Positions 47,540 through 56,777 of a DNA stretch of 58,398 bases are shown here, one piece after another. Source of the DNA: Hydrogenophaga sp. (GTDB lineage Bacteria > Pseudomonadota > Gammaproteobacteria > Burkholderiales > Burkholderiaceae_C); contig NZ_JAABRQ010000024.1 in NCBI RefSeq assembly GCF_011390835.1, positions 1-58,398 of the forward strand. The letters are read 5' to 3'. Each line of letters opens with the position of its first letter. Position 1 is the stretch's first letter. The notes beneath the pieces were generated by a model. It was not told where the DNA came from. It searched no databases and saw only the letters and a program-made list of their open reading frames with translations. Both the position numbers and the translations under genes were made by a program.

Positions 47540-50045
47540 CCTGGCCTGGCGCGATCTGCGCGCCAGCGGCCGCCACCTGTGGATTTTTGTTGCCTGCCTG
47601 GTGCTGGGCGTGTCGCTGGTCGCCGCTGGCGGCGGCCTCTACCGTCAGGTGGCCGACGCGTTACGGGCCGACGCGCGACTGCTGTTTGGTGGTGATGTGG
47701 AGGTGGAGTCCGCGCAGCCGCTGGCGCCCGGGGTGCTGGCCTGGATGCAGGCGCCAGACCAGGGCGCCGCCACCGTCTCGCGGCTGATCGAGCTGCGCAC
47801 CATGTTGCGCAGTGCAGACGGTCGCGCCCAGCTCATCGAGCTGCAAAGCACCGATGCGGCCTACCCGCTTTATGGCGAGGTCACGCTGGCGCCAGCGGGC
47901 TCGCTGGACACCATGCTGGCCCTGCAAGACGACACCTGGGGCGTCGCGCTGGACGCGACCCTGGCCGAGCGCATGGGCATCGCCGTGAACGACGTGGTGG
48001 ACGTGGGCGACCTGAGCCTGACCGTGCGCGCCCTCATCACCCGGCAACCCGACCGCAGCCTGCGCGCCGACTGGGGCGGTGCCCCGGTGCTGGTGGCCGA
48101 GGGTGCGCTGATGGCCACCGGCCTGGTGCAGCCGCTGAGCCGCATCGACTACCGCTACCGGGTGCGCACCGACCAGCCTGCGAGCGCCTGGCGCGACGCG
48201 TTCACCGCCGCCTTTCCCGCGCTGGATACCGAGGTCGACACCTTTGACGAGCGCAGTGAGCGCATGGCCGAGGTGCTGGGGCAGATCGGCTCGGGTCTGC
48301 TGCTGATCGGTTTCTCGGCCTTGTTCATTGGTGGGCTGGGTGTGTTCAACAGCGTGCAGGCCTACCTGCAAGGCAAGCTGACCTCGCTGGCCACCTTGCG
48401 CGCGCTGGGCATGCGAGACCGCCGGCTGGCCGCCATGGTGCTGCTGCAAATCGTGATGCTGGCGCTGCTGGCCAGCGGCGCTGGGGTGTTGCTGGGCAAC
48501 GCGCTGGCCCTTGCTGGCGCACTGGCCACCGCGGAACGCCTGCCCATCGGCCTGCTGCTAAGCGGGCTGTGGCAGTCATCGCTGGTCGCCCTGGCCTTTG
48601 GCGTGCTGACCGCCGTGGCGTTTGCCCTGCCCGCGCTGGGGCGGGCGCTGTCGGTCACCCCGGCCGCGCTGTTTCGTGGTGTGGATGCCGAGGCGCTGCA
48701 CATACCGCGTCGCGCCTGGTGGCTCACCGCGGCGGTGGCAGGACTTGTGGTGAGCCTGCTGGTGATCACGCTGCCCGATCCGCGCTTCGGCCTCGCCTTT
48801 GTGCTCGCCACCGCGCTGCTGCTGGGTCTGCTCGACCTCGTCACGCGCGGCCTGCGTTTGTTGGCGCGGCGGCTGCAAGCGGGCAACAGCTGGTCGCCAC
48901 CGCTGGCGCTGCAACTCGCGCTGGCCAATCTGCAGCAACCCGCATCGCCGCTGCGCCCGGCCCTGCTCTCGCTGGGCTCGGCGCTGACCCTGCTGGTGGC
49001 GTGCACGCTGGTGGTGACGACCTTGCTGCGCACGGTCAACGACACCGTGCCCGCCAATGCGCCAGCGCTGGTGTTCTACGACGTGCAGACCGAGCAGATC
49101 ACGCTGCTGAAAGACACCCTGGCCGCCTCGCCCGGCTTGCAGCAGGTGCGCACCGCGCCGCTGGTGCTGGGTCGCCTGGCGGCGGTGAATGGCGAGGCGC
49201 TGCGCGAAAGCGGGGATGGTGAGCGTGCGCGCGAAGCCCGCGACGAGCACAAGCTGAGCAACCGGGCCGGCAATTTTGACGACGTGATCATCGACCGCGG
49301 TGCCTGGTGGCCCGAAAACTACAGCGGCGAGCCGCTGGTGGCGATGGAAGACCGCGAAGCCGACCAGCTTGGCCTACAGGTGGGCGATCGCCTGCGATTC
49401 GACATTTTGGGCACGCCAGTGGAAGCCACGCTCGCCGCCATCTACAGCCAGCGCCGCATGCAGTCGCGCCTGTGGCTGGAGGCCATCTTCAGCGAAGGTG
49501 TGCTGGAGCCCTTCATCACCCGCCACGTGGGTGCGGCCTACCTTCCCGCAGCCGAGACACTCGCGGCGCAAGACCGGCTGGCGGCGGTGGCACCCAATAT
49601 CGCCACCGTGCGCACCGAGTCGCTGCTGCGCGAAACACGCGCCTTGATGACGCGCGCCAGCAGCGGGCTGGCGGTCGTGGCACTGGTCTGTCTGGCGGCC
49701 AGCTTGCTGGTGCTGGGCAGCGTGGTGGCCGCCAGCCGCAGCCGCCAGGTGTTCGACGCCACCGTGATGCACGCGCTGGGCGCGCGCCACTCGCTGTTGC
49801 AGCGGGTGCTGGTTTGGGAATACGCGCTGCTCGCGGCGGTGACTTCGCTGTTTGCCATTGTGGCCGGCAGCGCATTGGCCACCGGCCTGCTGCGCTGGCG
49901 CCTGGAAATGGACCCGATCGGTCTGTACTGGAGCGGCGCACTCACCGCGCTGCTGGTCAGCGCGATCAGCCTGGGCCTGGGGGCGCGCTACCTGCTGCGC
50001 CAGATGCAGCTCAATCCGGCGCTGCTGCTGCGTTCCGGAGGCTAG
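47523..50045 (+). CDS. FtsX-like ABC permease (YbbP type)
   Basis: The 840-residue permease has an N-terminal helix (LWIFVACLVLGVSLVAAGGG) and a large periplasmic domain. Two FtsX-type transmembrane modules follow, near residues 255-430 and 715-830, for example GFSALFIGGLGVFNSVQAYL and VVALVCLAASLLVLGSVVAA. The pair resembles YbbA-YbbP, exporters or mechanotransmitters linked to lipid or envelope processes. In E. coli ybbAP adjoins tesA, which is not seen here. Confidence 0.9.
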   Translation: MRFLLSLAWRDLRASGRHLWIFVACLVLGVSLVAAGGGLYRQVADALRADARLLFGGDVEVESAQPLAPGVLAWMQAPDQGAATVSRLIELRTMLRSADGRAQLIELQSTDAAYPLYGEVTLAPAGSLDTMLALQDDTWGVALDATLAERMGIAVNDVVDVGDLSLTVRALITRQPDRSLRADWGGAPVLVAEGALMATGLVQPLSRIDYRYRVRTDQPASAWRDAFTAAFPALDTEVDTFDERSERMAEVLGQIGSGLLLIGFSALFIGGLGVFNSVQAYLQGKLTSLATLRALGMRDRRLAAMVLLQIVMLALLASGAGVLLGNALALAGALATAERLPIGLLLSGLWQSSLVALAFGVLTAVAFALPALGRALSVTPAALFRGVDAEALHIPRRAWWLTAAVAGLVVSLLVITLPDPRFGLAFVLATALLLGLLDLVTRGLRLLARRLQAGNSWSPPLALQLALANLQQPASPLRPALLSLGSALTLLVACTLVVTTLLRTVNDTVPANAPALVFYDVQTEQITLLKDTLAASPGLQQVRTAPLVLGRLAAVNGEALRESGDGERAREARDEHKLSNRAGNFDDVIIDRGAWWPENYSGEPLVAMEDREADQLGLQVGDRLRFDILGTPVEATLAAIYSQRRMQSRLWLEAIFSEGVLEPFITRHVGAAYLPAAETLAAQDRLAAVAPNIATVRTESLLRETRALMTRASSGLAVVALVCLAASLLVLGSVVAASRSRQVFDATVMHALGARHSLLQRVLVWEYALLAAVTSLFAIVAGSALATGLLRWRLEMDPIGLYWSGALTALLVSAISLGLGARYLLRQMQLNPALLLRSGG

Positions 50046-50102
50046 CACACACCTTGCGGCATATCAGCTTCCGAGGCAGAGGTCGCGAGTAAGATAAATT
50101 GT

Positions 50103-51467
50103 ATGAGTGTCACCCTTCGTTTCCTCGGTGCTGCGGGCACCGTCACCGGCTCCAAGTACCTGGTCGAACACGACGGCCACAGCCTGCTGGTCGACTGCGG
50201 GCTGTTCCAGGGCTACAAGCAGCTGCGCTTGCGCAACCGCGACCCCCTGCCAGTCATACCGAAACAGATTCACGCCGTGCTCCTGACGCACGCCCACCTC
50301 GACCACAGTGGCTACCTGCCCCTGTTGGCCAAGGAAGGCTTCCGGGGCAAGGTCTGGGCCACACCGGCCACGCGCGACCTGGCGCAGATCCTCCTGCCCG
50401 ACAGCGGGCACATCCAGGAGGCCGACGCCGATTTCGCCAACCGCCACGGCTCCTCCAAACATGCGCCGGCGCTGCCGCTCTACACCGAGGCCGATGCGGT
50501 GAAGAGCCTCAAGCTGTTTCGCACCGCCGACATCGGTCAGGCCTTCGAGCCCATTCCTGGCTGGATCGCGCATTTCAGTGGCGCAGGTCACATCCTGGGT
50601 GCGGCCAGCCTGCTGCTGGAAGTGGGTGGACGGCGCATCCTGTTCTCAGGCGACCTCGGCAGACCAGACGACGCCGTGATGAAAGCCCCCGACGCACCGC
50701 CGGCGGCGGATGCTGTGATTTGCGAATCCACGTACGGTGATCGTGTGCATCCGGATGAGGATGTCTTCGCCGAACTCGGCCCGGCGCTCAAAGCCTGCGC
50801 CGCACGTGGCGGTGCCGCTGTGGTGCCGGCGTTTGCGGTCGGCCGTGCTCAGGCATTGCTGCATGCCATTGCGGAGCTCAAGTCACATGGCGACCTGCCG
50901 CGCGACTTGCCCGTGTATCTGGACAGCCCCATGGCCATCAACACCACTGAGCTGTATCTGAAACACATGGGCGAGCACCGCCTCAATGCTTCGCAATGCC
51001 ATGCCATGGACAGCGTGGCGAAGATGACCCGCACGGTCGACGAATCCAAGGCCATCGCCTTGCAGCACGGCCCCAAGGTCATCCTTTCAGCCAGCGGCAT
51101 GGCCACGGGCGGGCGCATCTTGCACCACCTGATTCAATATCTCGGCGACCACCGCAACCTGATCGTGCTGACGGGCTACCAGGCGCCCGGCACGCGTGGC
51201 GCGTCGCTGGCGGGCGGGGCCACGCAGTTGCGCATTTTTGGGCAGGACGTGCCAGTGCGTGCTGAGGTCGTGCAACTGACCTCAGCCTCGGCTCACGCAG
51301 ACAGCAACCAGCTCATGGCCTGGCTGCAGGCCATGCCATCTGCGCCGCACCGCGTGTTCGTGACGCATGGTGACCTGGAAGCGGCTGACCGCCTGCGGTA
51401 CCGCATCGAGCACGAGTTGCACTGGCAGGCACTGGTGCCAGAGCATGGAAGCACATGGAAGGTTTGA
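50103..51467 (+). CDS. MBL-fold, beta-CASP RNA/DNA hydrolase
   Basis: The 454-residue protein of the CPSF73/Ysh1-like family starts VTLRFLGAAGTVTGSKYLVE. It has HAHLDHSGYLP (HxHxDH) with further metal residues in GAGHILGAAS and FSGDLGRPDD. The beta-CASP domain shows VVPAFAVGRAQ and VILSASGMATGGRILHHL, and a C-terminal HADSNQLMAW follows. Such enzymes are endo- or exoribonucleases, so RNA processing is the likely role. It is not a beta-lactamase. Confidence 0.9.
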   Translation: MSVTLRFLGAAGTVTGSKYLVEHDGHSLLVDCGLFQGYKQLRLRNRDPLPVIPKQIHAVLLTHAHLDHSGYLPLLAKEGFRGKVWATPATRDLAQILLPDSGHIQEADADFANRHGSSKHAPALPLYTEADAVKSLKLFRTADIGQAFEPIPGWIAHFSGAGHILGAASLLLEVGGRRILFSGDLGRPDDAVMKAPDAPPAADAVICESTYGDRVHPDEDVFAELGPALKACAARGGAAVVPAFAVGRAQALLHAIAELKSHGDLPRDLPVYLDSPMAINTTELYLKHMGEHRLNASQCHAMDSVAKMTRTVDESKAIALQHGPKVILSASGMATGGRILHHLIQYLGDHRNLIVLTGYQAPGTRGASLAGGATQLRIFGQDVPVRAEVVQLTSASAHADSNQLMAWLQAMPSAPHRVFVTHGDLEAADRLRYRIEHELHWQALVPEHGSTWKV

Positions 51468-51603
51468 TCCCCCTGCGCCGCTTCACGTCCTCGCCCCATA
51501 TGGGAAGCACCTGGGGCCTGGCCAAGCCAGCTCCATGGTGTGTGCTGGGTTCAATCACGCGCTCAGGCATCAGCCGCGTCGCGACCTTGATCGATTTTTT
51601 CCG

Positions 51604-52812
51604 ATGCCGATGTCAAAACACACTCTCTTCCTGACCGCCGCCCTTGCTTGTCTGCCTGCCTTTGCGCAGACCACTGCGCCCGAATCCCCCGAATTCACCC
51701 AATGCATCGCGGGTCTTCAGGGCGCTGCGCGCAGTGCGGGCGTTTCGACGGCCACCTACGAACGCCTCACCCAGGATCTGGCGCCCGACATGAGCGTGAT
51801 CGAAAAGCTCAATTTTCAGCCCGAGTTCCGCACCGCCATCTGGGACTACCTCGCCGGCCTGGTAGACGAGGAGCGTGTGCAGGAAGGCCAGGCCTTGCTG
51901 GCCCGACACGCCGACACGCTCCAGCGAGTGGAGCAGCGCTTTGGCGTGGATCCGGCCACAGTGGTCGCGGTCTGGGGCGTGGAGAGTAACTTTGGTCAGA
52001 CCTTTGGCAAGTACCCGCTGATGCAGGCTCTGGGCACGCTGTCGTGCTTCGGGCGCCGCCAGGCCTATTTCCGGGGTGAGCTGTTTGCGGCCATGCGCAT
52101 CCTGCAAAAGGGCGACATCGCGCCCGAGCGCTTGGTTGGCTCCTGGGCCGGCGCATTTGGCCACACACAGTTCATGCCCAGCACCTTCGAGCGGCTGGCG
52201 GTGGATTTTGACGGTGACGGCCGCGCCGACCTGATGGACAACGCCACCGACGCATTGGCGTCCACCGCCAACTTCCTGGCCAAGGCCGGCTGGCGAACAG
52301 GACAGGCCTGGGGCGTGGAGGTGAAGCTGCCTGAAGGGTTCAACACCAGCGGTGAAGGCCGGCGCAGCAAACGCGCCATCAGCGAATGGAACGCGCGAGG
52401 CTTGAAGCAGGTGGACGGCTCAGCCCTGCCAGCCGACGCCGGCTCCGCGGGCCTGCTCACGCCCGCGGGCGCCACAGGACCGGCCTTCCTGGTCTTTCGA
52501 AATTTTGACGCGCTCTACAGCTACAACGCAGCTGAGAGCTACGGACTGGCCATCGCCCACCTCAGCGACCGCCTGCGCGGTGGCGGCCCGTTTGTCACCC
52601 CCTGGCCGACCGACGACCCCGGCATTTCGCGCGCCGAACGCCGAGAGCTGCAGGGCCTGTTGATCCTGCGCGGCCACGACATCGGCGAGGTCGACGGCAT
52701 GCTGGGCGAGCGCAGCCGTGCCGCGATCCGCGTCGAGCAACAGAAGCTGGGGCAGGAGGTCAATGGCCGCGGGGGTCTGAAGCTGCTCAAGTCACTGCGC
52801 AGCGGCGGCTGA
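51604..52812 (+). CDS. Lytic murein transglycosylase, MltB type
   Basis: The 402-residue periplasmic enzyme has a signal peptide (MPMSKHTLFLTAALACLPAFAQ) and an SLT-like catalytic domain. The active-site Glu is in AVWGVESNFGQTFGKYP, followed by SWAGAFGHTQFMPSTF. A C-terminal peptidoglycan-binding domain contains ERRELQGLLILRGHDIGEVDG. It cleaves glycan strands to 1,6-anhydro ends. Without a lipobox it should be soluble, unlike E. coli MltB. A second in-frame ATG at 51610 is equally possible. Confidence 0.9.
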   Translation: MPMSKHTLFLTAALACLPAFAQTTAPESPEFTQCIAGLQGAARSAGVSTATYERLTQDLAPDMSVIEKLNFQPEFRTAIWDYLAGLVDEERVQEGQALLARHADTLQRVEQRFGVDPATVVAVWGVESNFGQTFGKYPLMQALGTLSCFGRRQAYFRGELFAAMRILQKGDIAPERLVGSWAGAFGHTQFMPSTFERLAVDFDGDGRADLMDNATDALASTANFLAKAGWRTGQAWGVEVKLPEGFNTSGEGRRSKRAISEWNARGLKQVDGSALPADAGSAGLLTPAGATGPAFLVFRNFDALYSYNAAESYGLAIAHLSDRLRGGGPFVTPWPTDDPGISRAERRELQGLLILRGHDIGEVDGMLGERSRAAIRVEQQKLGQEVNGRGGLKLLKSLRSGG

Positions 52813-52819
52813 CCACCGC

Positions 52820-53545
52820 ATGGTAATGAATCCGCTGACCCAGGCCTTGCTGGCGACTGCTGCAGCAGCGGCTTGCATCCCCTTCGGGGGCTTGCTGGCG
52901 CTGCTGGCTCACCGGCGCAGGAAATGGTTGAACGGGGAGGTGCGTCACTTCGTGGTGGCCTTGGGCGGCGGCATCCTGATCGCCGCGGTCTCGCTGGTGC
53001 TGCTGCCCGAGGGCATGCAACGTGTGCAGGAGCCGCTGACGGTTGCTGCACTTTTTGTGGCCGGTGGCGCAGCCTGCTTTGCGCTGGAGCGCCACTTGGG
53101 CGCCAGCCGCCGCGAGTCTCCTCAGCTAGCGGCGACCTTGCTCGACTACGTGCCCGAGTCGCTGGCGCTGGGCGGTATGTTTGCAGCGGGTGCGGCCTCC
53201 GCGCCGCTGCTGGCCGTGCTCATTGGCCTGCAGAACCTGCCCGAGGGTTTCAACGCCTATCTGGAGCGGGTGACGTCTGGTGAGCACAAGCCCCGCACGG
53301 TGCTGTTGCAGATGCTGCTGCTCGTCGCACTCGGACCGGCACTAGCGGCACTCGGCTGGCATTTCCTGTCGGCACAGACCGAGGTGCTGGGCGCGATCAT
53401 GATCGCCGCGGCGGGCGCCATCCTCTACCTAATCTTTCAGGACATCGCGCCCATGTCCCACATGCGCAACCACTGGTTCCCGCCCTTGGGTGCGGTGTGC
53501 GGCTTTGGTCTAGCCTTGCTGGGCCAGCAACTGGTGAGCGGCTGA
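52820..53545 (+). CDS. ZIP-family-like metal transporter with altered motifs
   Basis: The 241-residue membrane protein has about eight hydrophobic helices and ZIP-like spacing. Helix 4 reads LLDYVPESLALGG and helix 5 reads LIGLQNLPEGFNAY. Classical ZIP proteins have HNFPEG- and HxxPEG-type motifs there. Here Tyr or Asn replaces the histidines and the first Glu is followed by Ser. The Pro-Glu cores remain. It may carry divalent metals with altered choice or another ion. It starts seven bases after the transglycosylase stop. Confidence 0.75.
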   Translation: MVMNPLTQALLATAAAAACIPFGGLLALLAHRRRKWLNGEVRHFVVALGGGILIAAVSLVLLPEGMQRVQEPLTVAALFVAGGAACFALERHLGASRRESPQLAATLLDYVPESLALGGMFAAGAASAPLLAVLIGLQNLPEGFNAYLERVTSGEHKPRTVLLQMLLLVALGPALAALGWHFLSAQTEVLGAIMIAAAGAILYLIFQDIAPMSHMRNHWFPPLGAVCGFGLALLGQQLVSG

Positions 53546-53561
53546 GCGGCTGCGCTGGCCC

Positions 53562-54008
53562 TCAGACCCAACCAAACTGCGCGCGCACATCCCGTGCCGT
53601 TGCGTTGATCGGCGCCGTCGGGGCCTGGGTGTGCTGGCGCAGGTTGGTGGCGCGCACGCCACCGCCATCCTGGCCCAGCACTGCCACCGCCTTGATGCGC
53701 CAGCCACGTTCGCGCAAACCGTTCACATAGGTTTGCGCATCGGGATATTCGACCAGGTCGGTAGCGTTGGCGTTGGGTGACAGGCAGAACAGCACCGCAT
53801 CACAACGAGCGCGCACCACCTCTTGCACAAATTCGTCCAGCGTGGTGCGCGTGTTTTGCAGCGCGCCGACGCGGGCGTAAAAGCGCACGGGTCGCTTGTC
53901 GGACTGCAGCTGGATGTCGCGCACGCTGCGATTGAAGCAGCCGGTGAGGCTGCGCACGACAGAGGTCTTGCGGGTGTTGGCGTTGCCAATGAGGATGTAG
54001 GCGTCCAT
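53562..54008 (-). CDS. Unrecognised small P-loop-like protein
   Basis: I do not recognise this 148-residue protein. It starts MDAYILIGNANTRKTSVVRSL, which has the strand-loop-helix pattern of a Walker A but with Arg where the second Gly belongs (GNANTRKTS). A hydrophobic strand ending in Asp-free DAVLFCLSPNAN could stand in for Walker B, and ERGWRIKAVAVLGQDGG follows. It may be a degenerate or specialised NTPase of about one domain. It converges with the ZIP-like gene and follows the YbjQ-like gene on the same strand by 37 bases. Confidence 0.6.
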   Translation of the reverse strand: MDAYILIGNANTRKTSVVRSLTGCFNRSVRDIQLQSDKRPVRFYARVGALQNTRTTLDEFVQEVVRARCDAVLFCLSPNANATDLVEYPDAQTYVNGLRERGWRIKAVAVLGQDGGGVRATNLRQHTQAPTAPINATARDVRAQFGWV

Positions 54009-54045
54009 GGAAGGGAAAAAAAAGCAGGTAGGAATGCGTGCGGGA

Positions 54046-54393
54046 TCAGCCGATTTTGATCGCCGTGCCGCTCACTGCGACCATCATCATGCCGTTGGTT
54101 TCCCCCAGCACCTCGTAGTCGAAGTCGATGCCAATCACGCCGTTGGCGCCCAGCCCCTTGGCCGTTTCGATCAGGTCCTCAAGCGCTGCATCACGAGCAC
54201 CCGATAGCGCACGTTCATAGCCGCCAGCGCGGCCACCGACCACATCGCGGACCGAAGAGAACATGTCGCGAAAGATGTTGGCGCCGATGATGGCCTCGCC
54301 GTTGACCACGCCCAGATACTGGCTCAGCTCGATGCCAGCCGGCGTGGTGGTGCTGAGGAAAAACCCGTCGGTGCTTTTGGAAAACCAGCCCAT
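54046..54393 (-). CDS. YbjQ (UPF0145) family protein
   Basis: The 115-residue protein contains STTTPAGIELSQYLGVVNGEAIIG near the N-terminus, a central GGRAGGYERALSGARDAALEDLIETAKGLGANGVIGIDFDYE, and a final MMVAVSGTAIKI. These are the marks of the YbjQ pentameric family. The biochemical role is unknown; a heavy-metal link has been suggested for some members. A GGGAG stands before the ATG. Confidence 0.9.
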   Translation of the reverse strand: MGWFSKSTDGFFLSTTTPAGIELSQYLGVVNGEAIIGANIFRDMFSSVRDVVGGRAGGYERALSGARDAALEDLIETAKGLGANGVIGIDFDYEVLGETNGMMMVAVSGTAIKIG

Positions 54394-54472
54394 GTGACAA
54401 CTCCCATGATGGCGATGCGCCGTCAGATCGAGGCGGATCCATTGTGCCAGCGGGCAACGCGCGCCCGCCACC

Positions 54473-55117
54473 TCACCAGAGCGACACCAGCCGGGTGCCT
54501 TGCAGGCCCCAGGCGTGCTGCGCCATGGCGCGAGCTTCCTGCTCATCGTGGGTGACGAGGATCGCCGCCATGCCGGCGGCCTGGATGCGATCGCGAAACT
54601 CGGATCGCAACTGCTCGCGCAAGGCCGCGTCCAGCGCAGAAAACGGCTCGTCCAGCAGCAGTGCGCGCGGCCGGGTGATGAGGGCGCGCGCCAGCGCCAC
54701 GCGCTGCTGCTCACCGCCCGAGAGCGTCCACACACGCGCTTCGGTGTGCTGCCCCAGGCCCAGGCGCTCCAGCATCACCGTCGCCTGTTCCCGCGCGGTG
54801 CGCCGAGGCACTCCCTGCTCAATCAGGCCAAAGGCCACGTTGTCCCGCACATTCAGGTGGGGAAACAGGGCGAAGTCTTGAAACATGAGCGCAAAGCCAC
54901 GCCGCTCGGGCGGCAGGTCGGTGATGTCCTGGCCTTCGAACCACACGCTACCCGCCTCCGGTGCTTCCAGCCCGGCCACGATTTTCAGCAAGGTGCTCTT
55001 GCCGCTGCCAGACGCGCCGAGCAAGGCCACCGTCTCACCGGCGGCCACGCGCAGGTTCACGCCGGCGAGCAGCGGGCGGTGGTCCCACTGTTTGGCGATG
55101 TCGCGCAGTTCAAGCAT
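54473..55117 (-). CDS. thiQ: Thiamine ABC transporter ATPase (ThiQ)
   Basis: The 214-residue ATPase carries Walker A GASGSGKST, Q-loop LMFQDFALFPHL, signature LSGGEQQRVALARAL, Walker B ALLLDEPFSALD and the switch His in LVTHDEQEA. The short length, just over 200 residues, is typical of ThiQ. The ATG lies eight bases inside the permease gene. With ThiP and ThiB it imports thiamine and its phosphates. Confidence 0.92.
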   Translation of the reverse strand: MLELRDIAKQWDHRPLLAGVNLRVAAGETVALLGASGSGKSTLLKIVAGLEAPEAGSVWFEGQDITDLPPERRGFALMFQDFALFPHLNVRDNVAFGLIEQGVPRRTAREQATVMLERLGLGQHTEARVWTLSGGEQQRVALARALITRPRALLLDEPFSALDAALREQLRSEFRDRIQAAGMAAILVTHDEQEARAMAQHAWGLQGTRLVSLW

Positions 55118-56777
55118 GGCGTCGATTGTCCTCGGCAGCGGATCGCTCAGGCCCTTCGATCAGGGTGAACGCCATTAAGGCCAGCGCCATCAGCATGCAG
55201 GCGAGTACCAGCGCCGCGTCCAGATTGGCCGCCCCCGGACGGCCTAGGTGCTGGTAGATGAGTGTGGTGAGTGTTGTCCACTCCGGTCGCGACAGAAACA
55301 GCGTGACCGCGAACTCGCCCAGCGCCGTGGCCGCAGCAAAGGCCATGCCACGCCGCAGTGCACGGGCGGTCAACGGCAGGGTGACCCGCCACCACACGCG
55401 CCATGGTCTCGCACCCAGTGTGGCCGCTGCCTGGGCGTAGCTGGCGGGCAGATTGTCGAGTGCAGCGGCCAGCGATTTCGCCACGAACGGGTATGCCAGC
55501 AAGGCATAGGCACCGATCAGCAAGGCCAGACTGGCGGTCCAGCCCGGGTAGAGCAGCAGCAGGCCGAAGGCCACGGTGACAGGCGAGGCCACAAACGGCA
55601 GGTAGGCCGCCGCGCGCCACACCAGTGCCCAAGCACCTCGCGCCGCGTTCGCGCCGCGGGCGATCGCCGCCGTGTCGAAGGCCCGCACGGCCAGGGCGTG
55701 GCTCAGCCCCAGTCCGGTGGCCAGCAGCAGGGCCATAGCGGAGAAGCGCAGGGTGTTCCACAAGGCGACCAGCGTCTCGGGCTGAAGCAGCACCTCGGCG
55801 CCCTGCCCCAGCAGCAGCGCGCGCACCGCCTGCAGCAGGATGGCGAGCAACGGCGCGGCGCACACCAGCAGCAACACACCAACCGCCGCCAACACCGCCA
55901 GCCACTGGGCCGCACTGCGAGGGCGGGACCGCGCCATGGGCGTGACACGCCCAGGCGCGGCCAGGCGCTTTTCCAGCCAGGCGTAAGCGAGCGCCACCGC
56001 GCCGGTCATGCCCAGCATCCACACCGCGAGCACACCCGCCTGCCCCAGTTCCAGCTGATGGGCCACCAAGGTGTAAATCTCCACCTCGACCGTGGCATAT
56101 CTTTGACCGCCCAGGATCAGCGCCAGGCCAAACCCAGAGAAACAGTACAGAAACACCAGGGACAAGGCCGAGGCCATCCAGGGCGCAATGGCTGGCCACT
56201 CCACGCGCCAGAAGGCGCGCCAGGGCGTAGCGCCCAGCGTGCGCGCAGCGGCCACGCGCGCCGAACTCACCTGCTCCAGCGCGTCGACACCGGCGCGCAC
56301 CACCAGGCACAGGTTGAAAAACAGGTTGCCGTAGAGCAGCAGCCACGGCGTTTCATCCAGACTCAAGCCTGTCTGGGCCAGCGGTTCGCCCAGCCAGCCG
56401 CGCGGCCCCCATAGTGCGAGCACACCCAGCGCGGCCACCAACGTAGGCACCACAAAAGGCAGCATCAGCAGGCGCAACAGCATAGAGCGCCCAGCAAACT
56501 CCAGCCGCGCCAGTACCCAGGCCACCGGCAGGCCGATCAGCAGTGCCAGCACGCAGGTGATCGCCGCCTGTGCCAGGGTCCAGAGCACGCGCCAGCGCAG
56601 GTAGTCGTCCTGCCACGGCGCCAGCCAGCGCAGCGGCGCATCGCCTGCAAGATCGCCTGAGCCAAAACCTTCGGCCAGCAGCCGCAGCACCGGCGCCACC
56701 AGCAGCAACGCCAGGAAGCCCAGCGGCAGGATCGCCAACCGGCGGGGCAGCCGATCGCCCCGGCGCGAAGCGATCAC
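55110..56777 (-). CDS. thiP: Thiamine ABC transporter permease (ThiP)
   Basis: The 555-residue fused permease has two binding-protein-dependent transport modules. The first coupling loop is SSARVAAARTLGATPWRAFWRVEWP (about residue 175). The second is NLPASYAQAAATLGARPWRVWWRVTLP (about residue 450). This duplication matches ThiP. Four bases overlap thiB upstream and eight overlap thiQ downstream, so the three are one translational unit. Confidence 0.93.
   Translation of the reverse strand: MIASRRGDRLPRRLAILPLGFLALLLVAPVLRLLAEGFGSGDLAGDAPLRWLAPWQDDYLRWRVLWTLAQAAITCVLALLIGLPVAWVLARLEFAGRSMLLRLLMLPFVVPTLVAALGVLALWGPRGWLGEPLAQTGLSLDETPWLLLYGNLFFNLCLVVRAGVDALEQVSSARVAAARTLGATPWRAFWRVEWPAIAPWMASALSLVFLYCFSGFGLALILGGQRYATVEVEIYTLVAHQLELGQAGVLAVWMLGMTGAVALAYAWLEKRLAAPGRVTPMARSRPRSAAQWLAVLAAVGVLLLVCAAPLLAILLQAVRALLLGQGAEVLLQPETLVALWNTLRFSAMALLLATGLGLSHALAVRAFDTAAIARGANAARGAWALVWRAAAYLPFVASPVTVAFGLLLLYPGWTASLALLIGAYALLAYPFVAKSLAAALDNLPASYAQAAATLGARPWRVWWRVTLPLTARALRRGMAFAAATALGEFAVTLFLSRPEWTTLTTLIYQHLGRPGAANLDAALVLACMLMALALMAFTLIEGPERSAAEDNRRHA

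Noticed and set aside
50103..51467. Beta-lactamase or antibiotic-resistance gene
   Set aside because: The metallo-beta-lactamase fold here is joined to a beta-CASP domain, the architecture of nucleic-acid hydrolases. The protein at 40687-41742 is likewise an SNM1-like nuclease.
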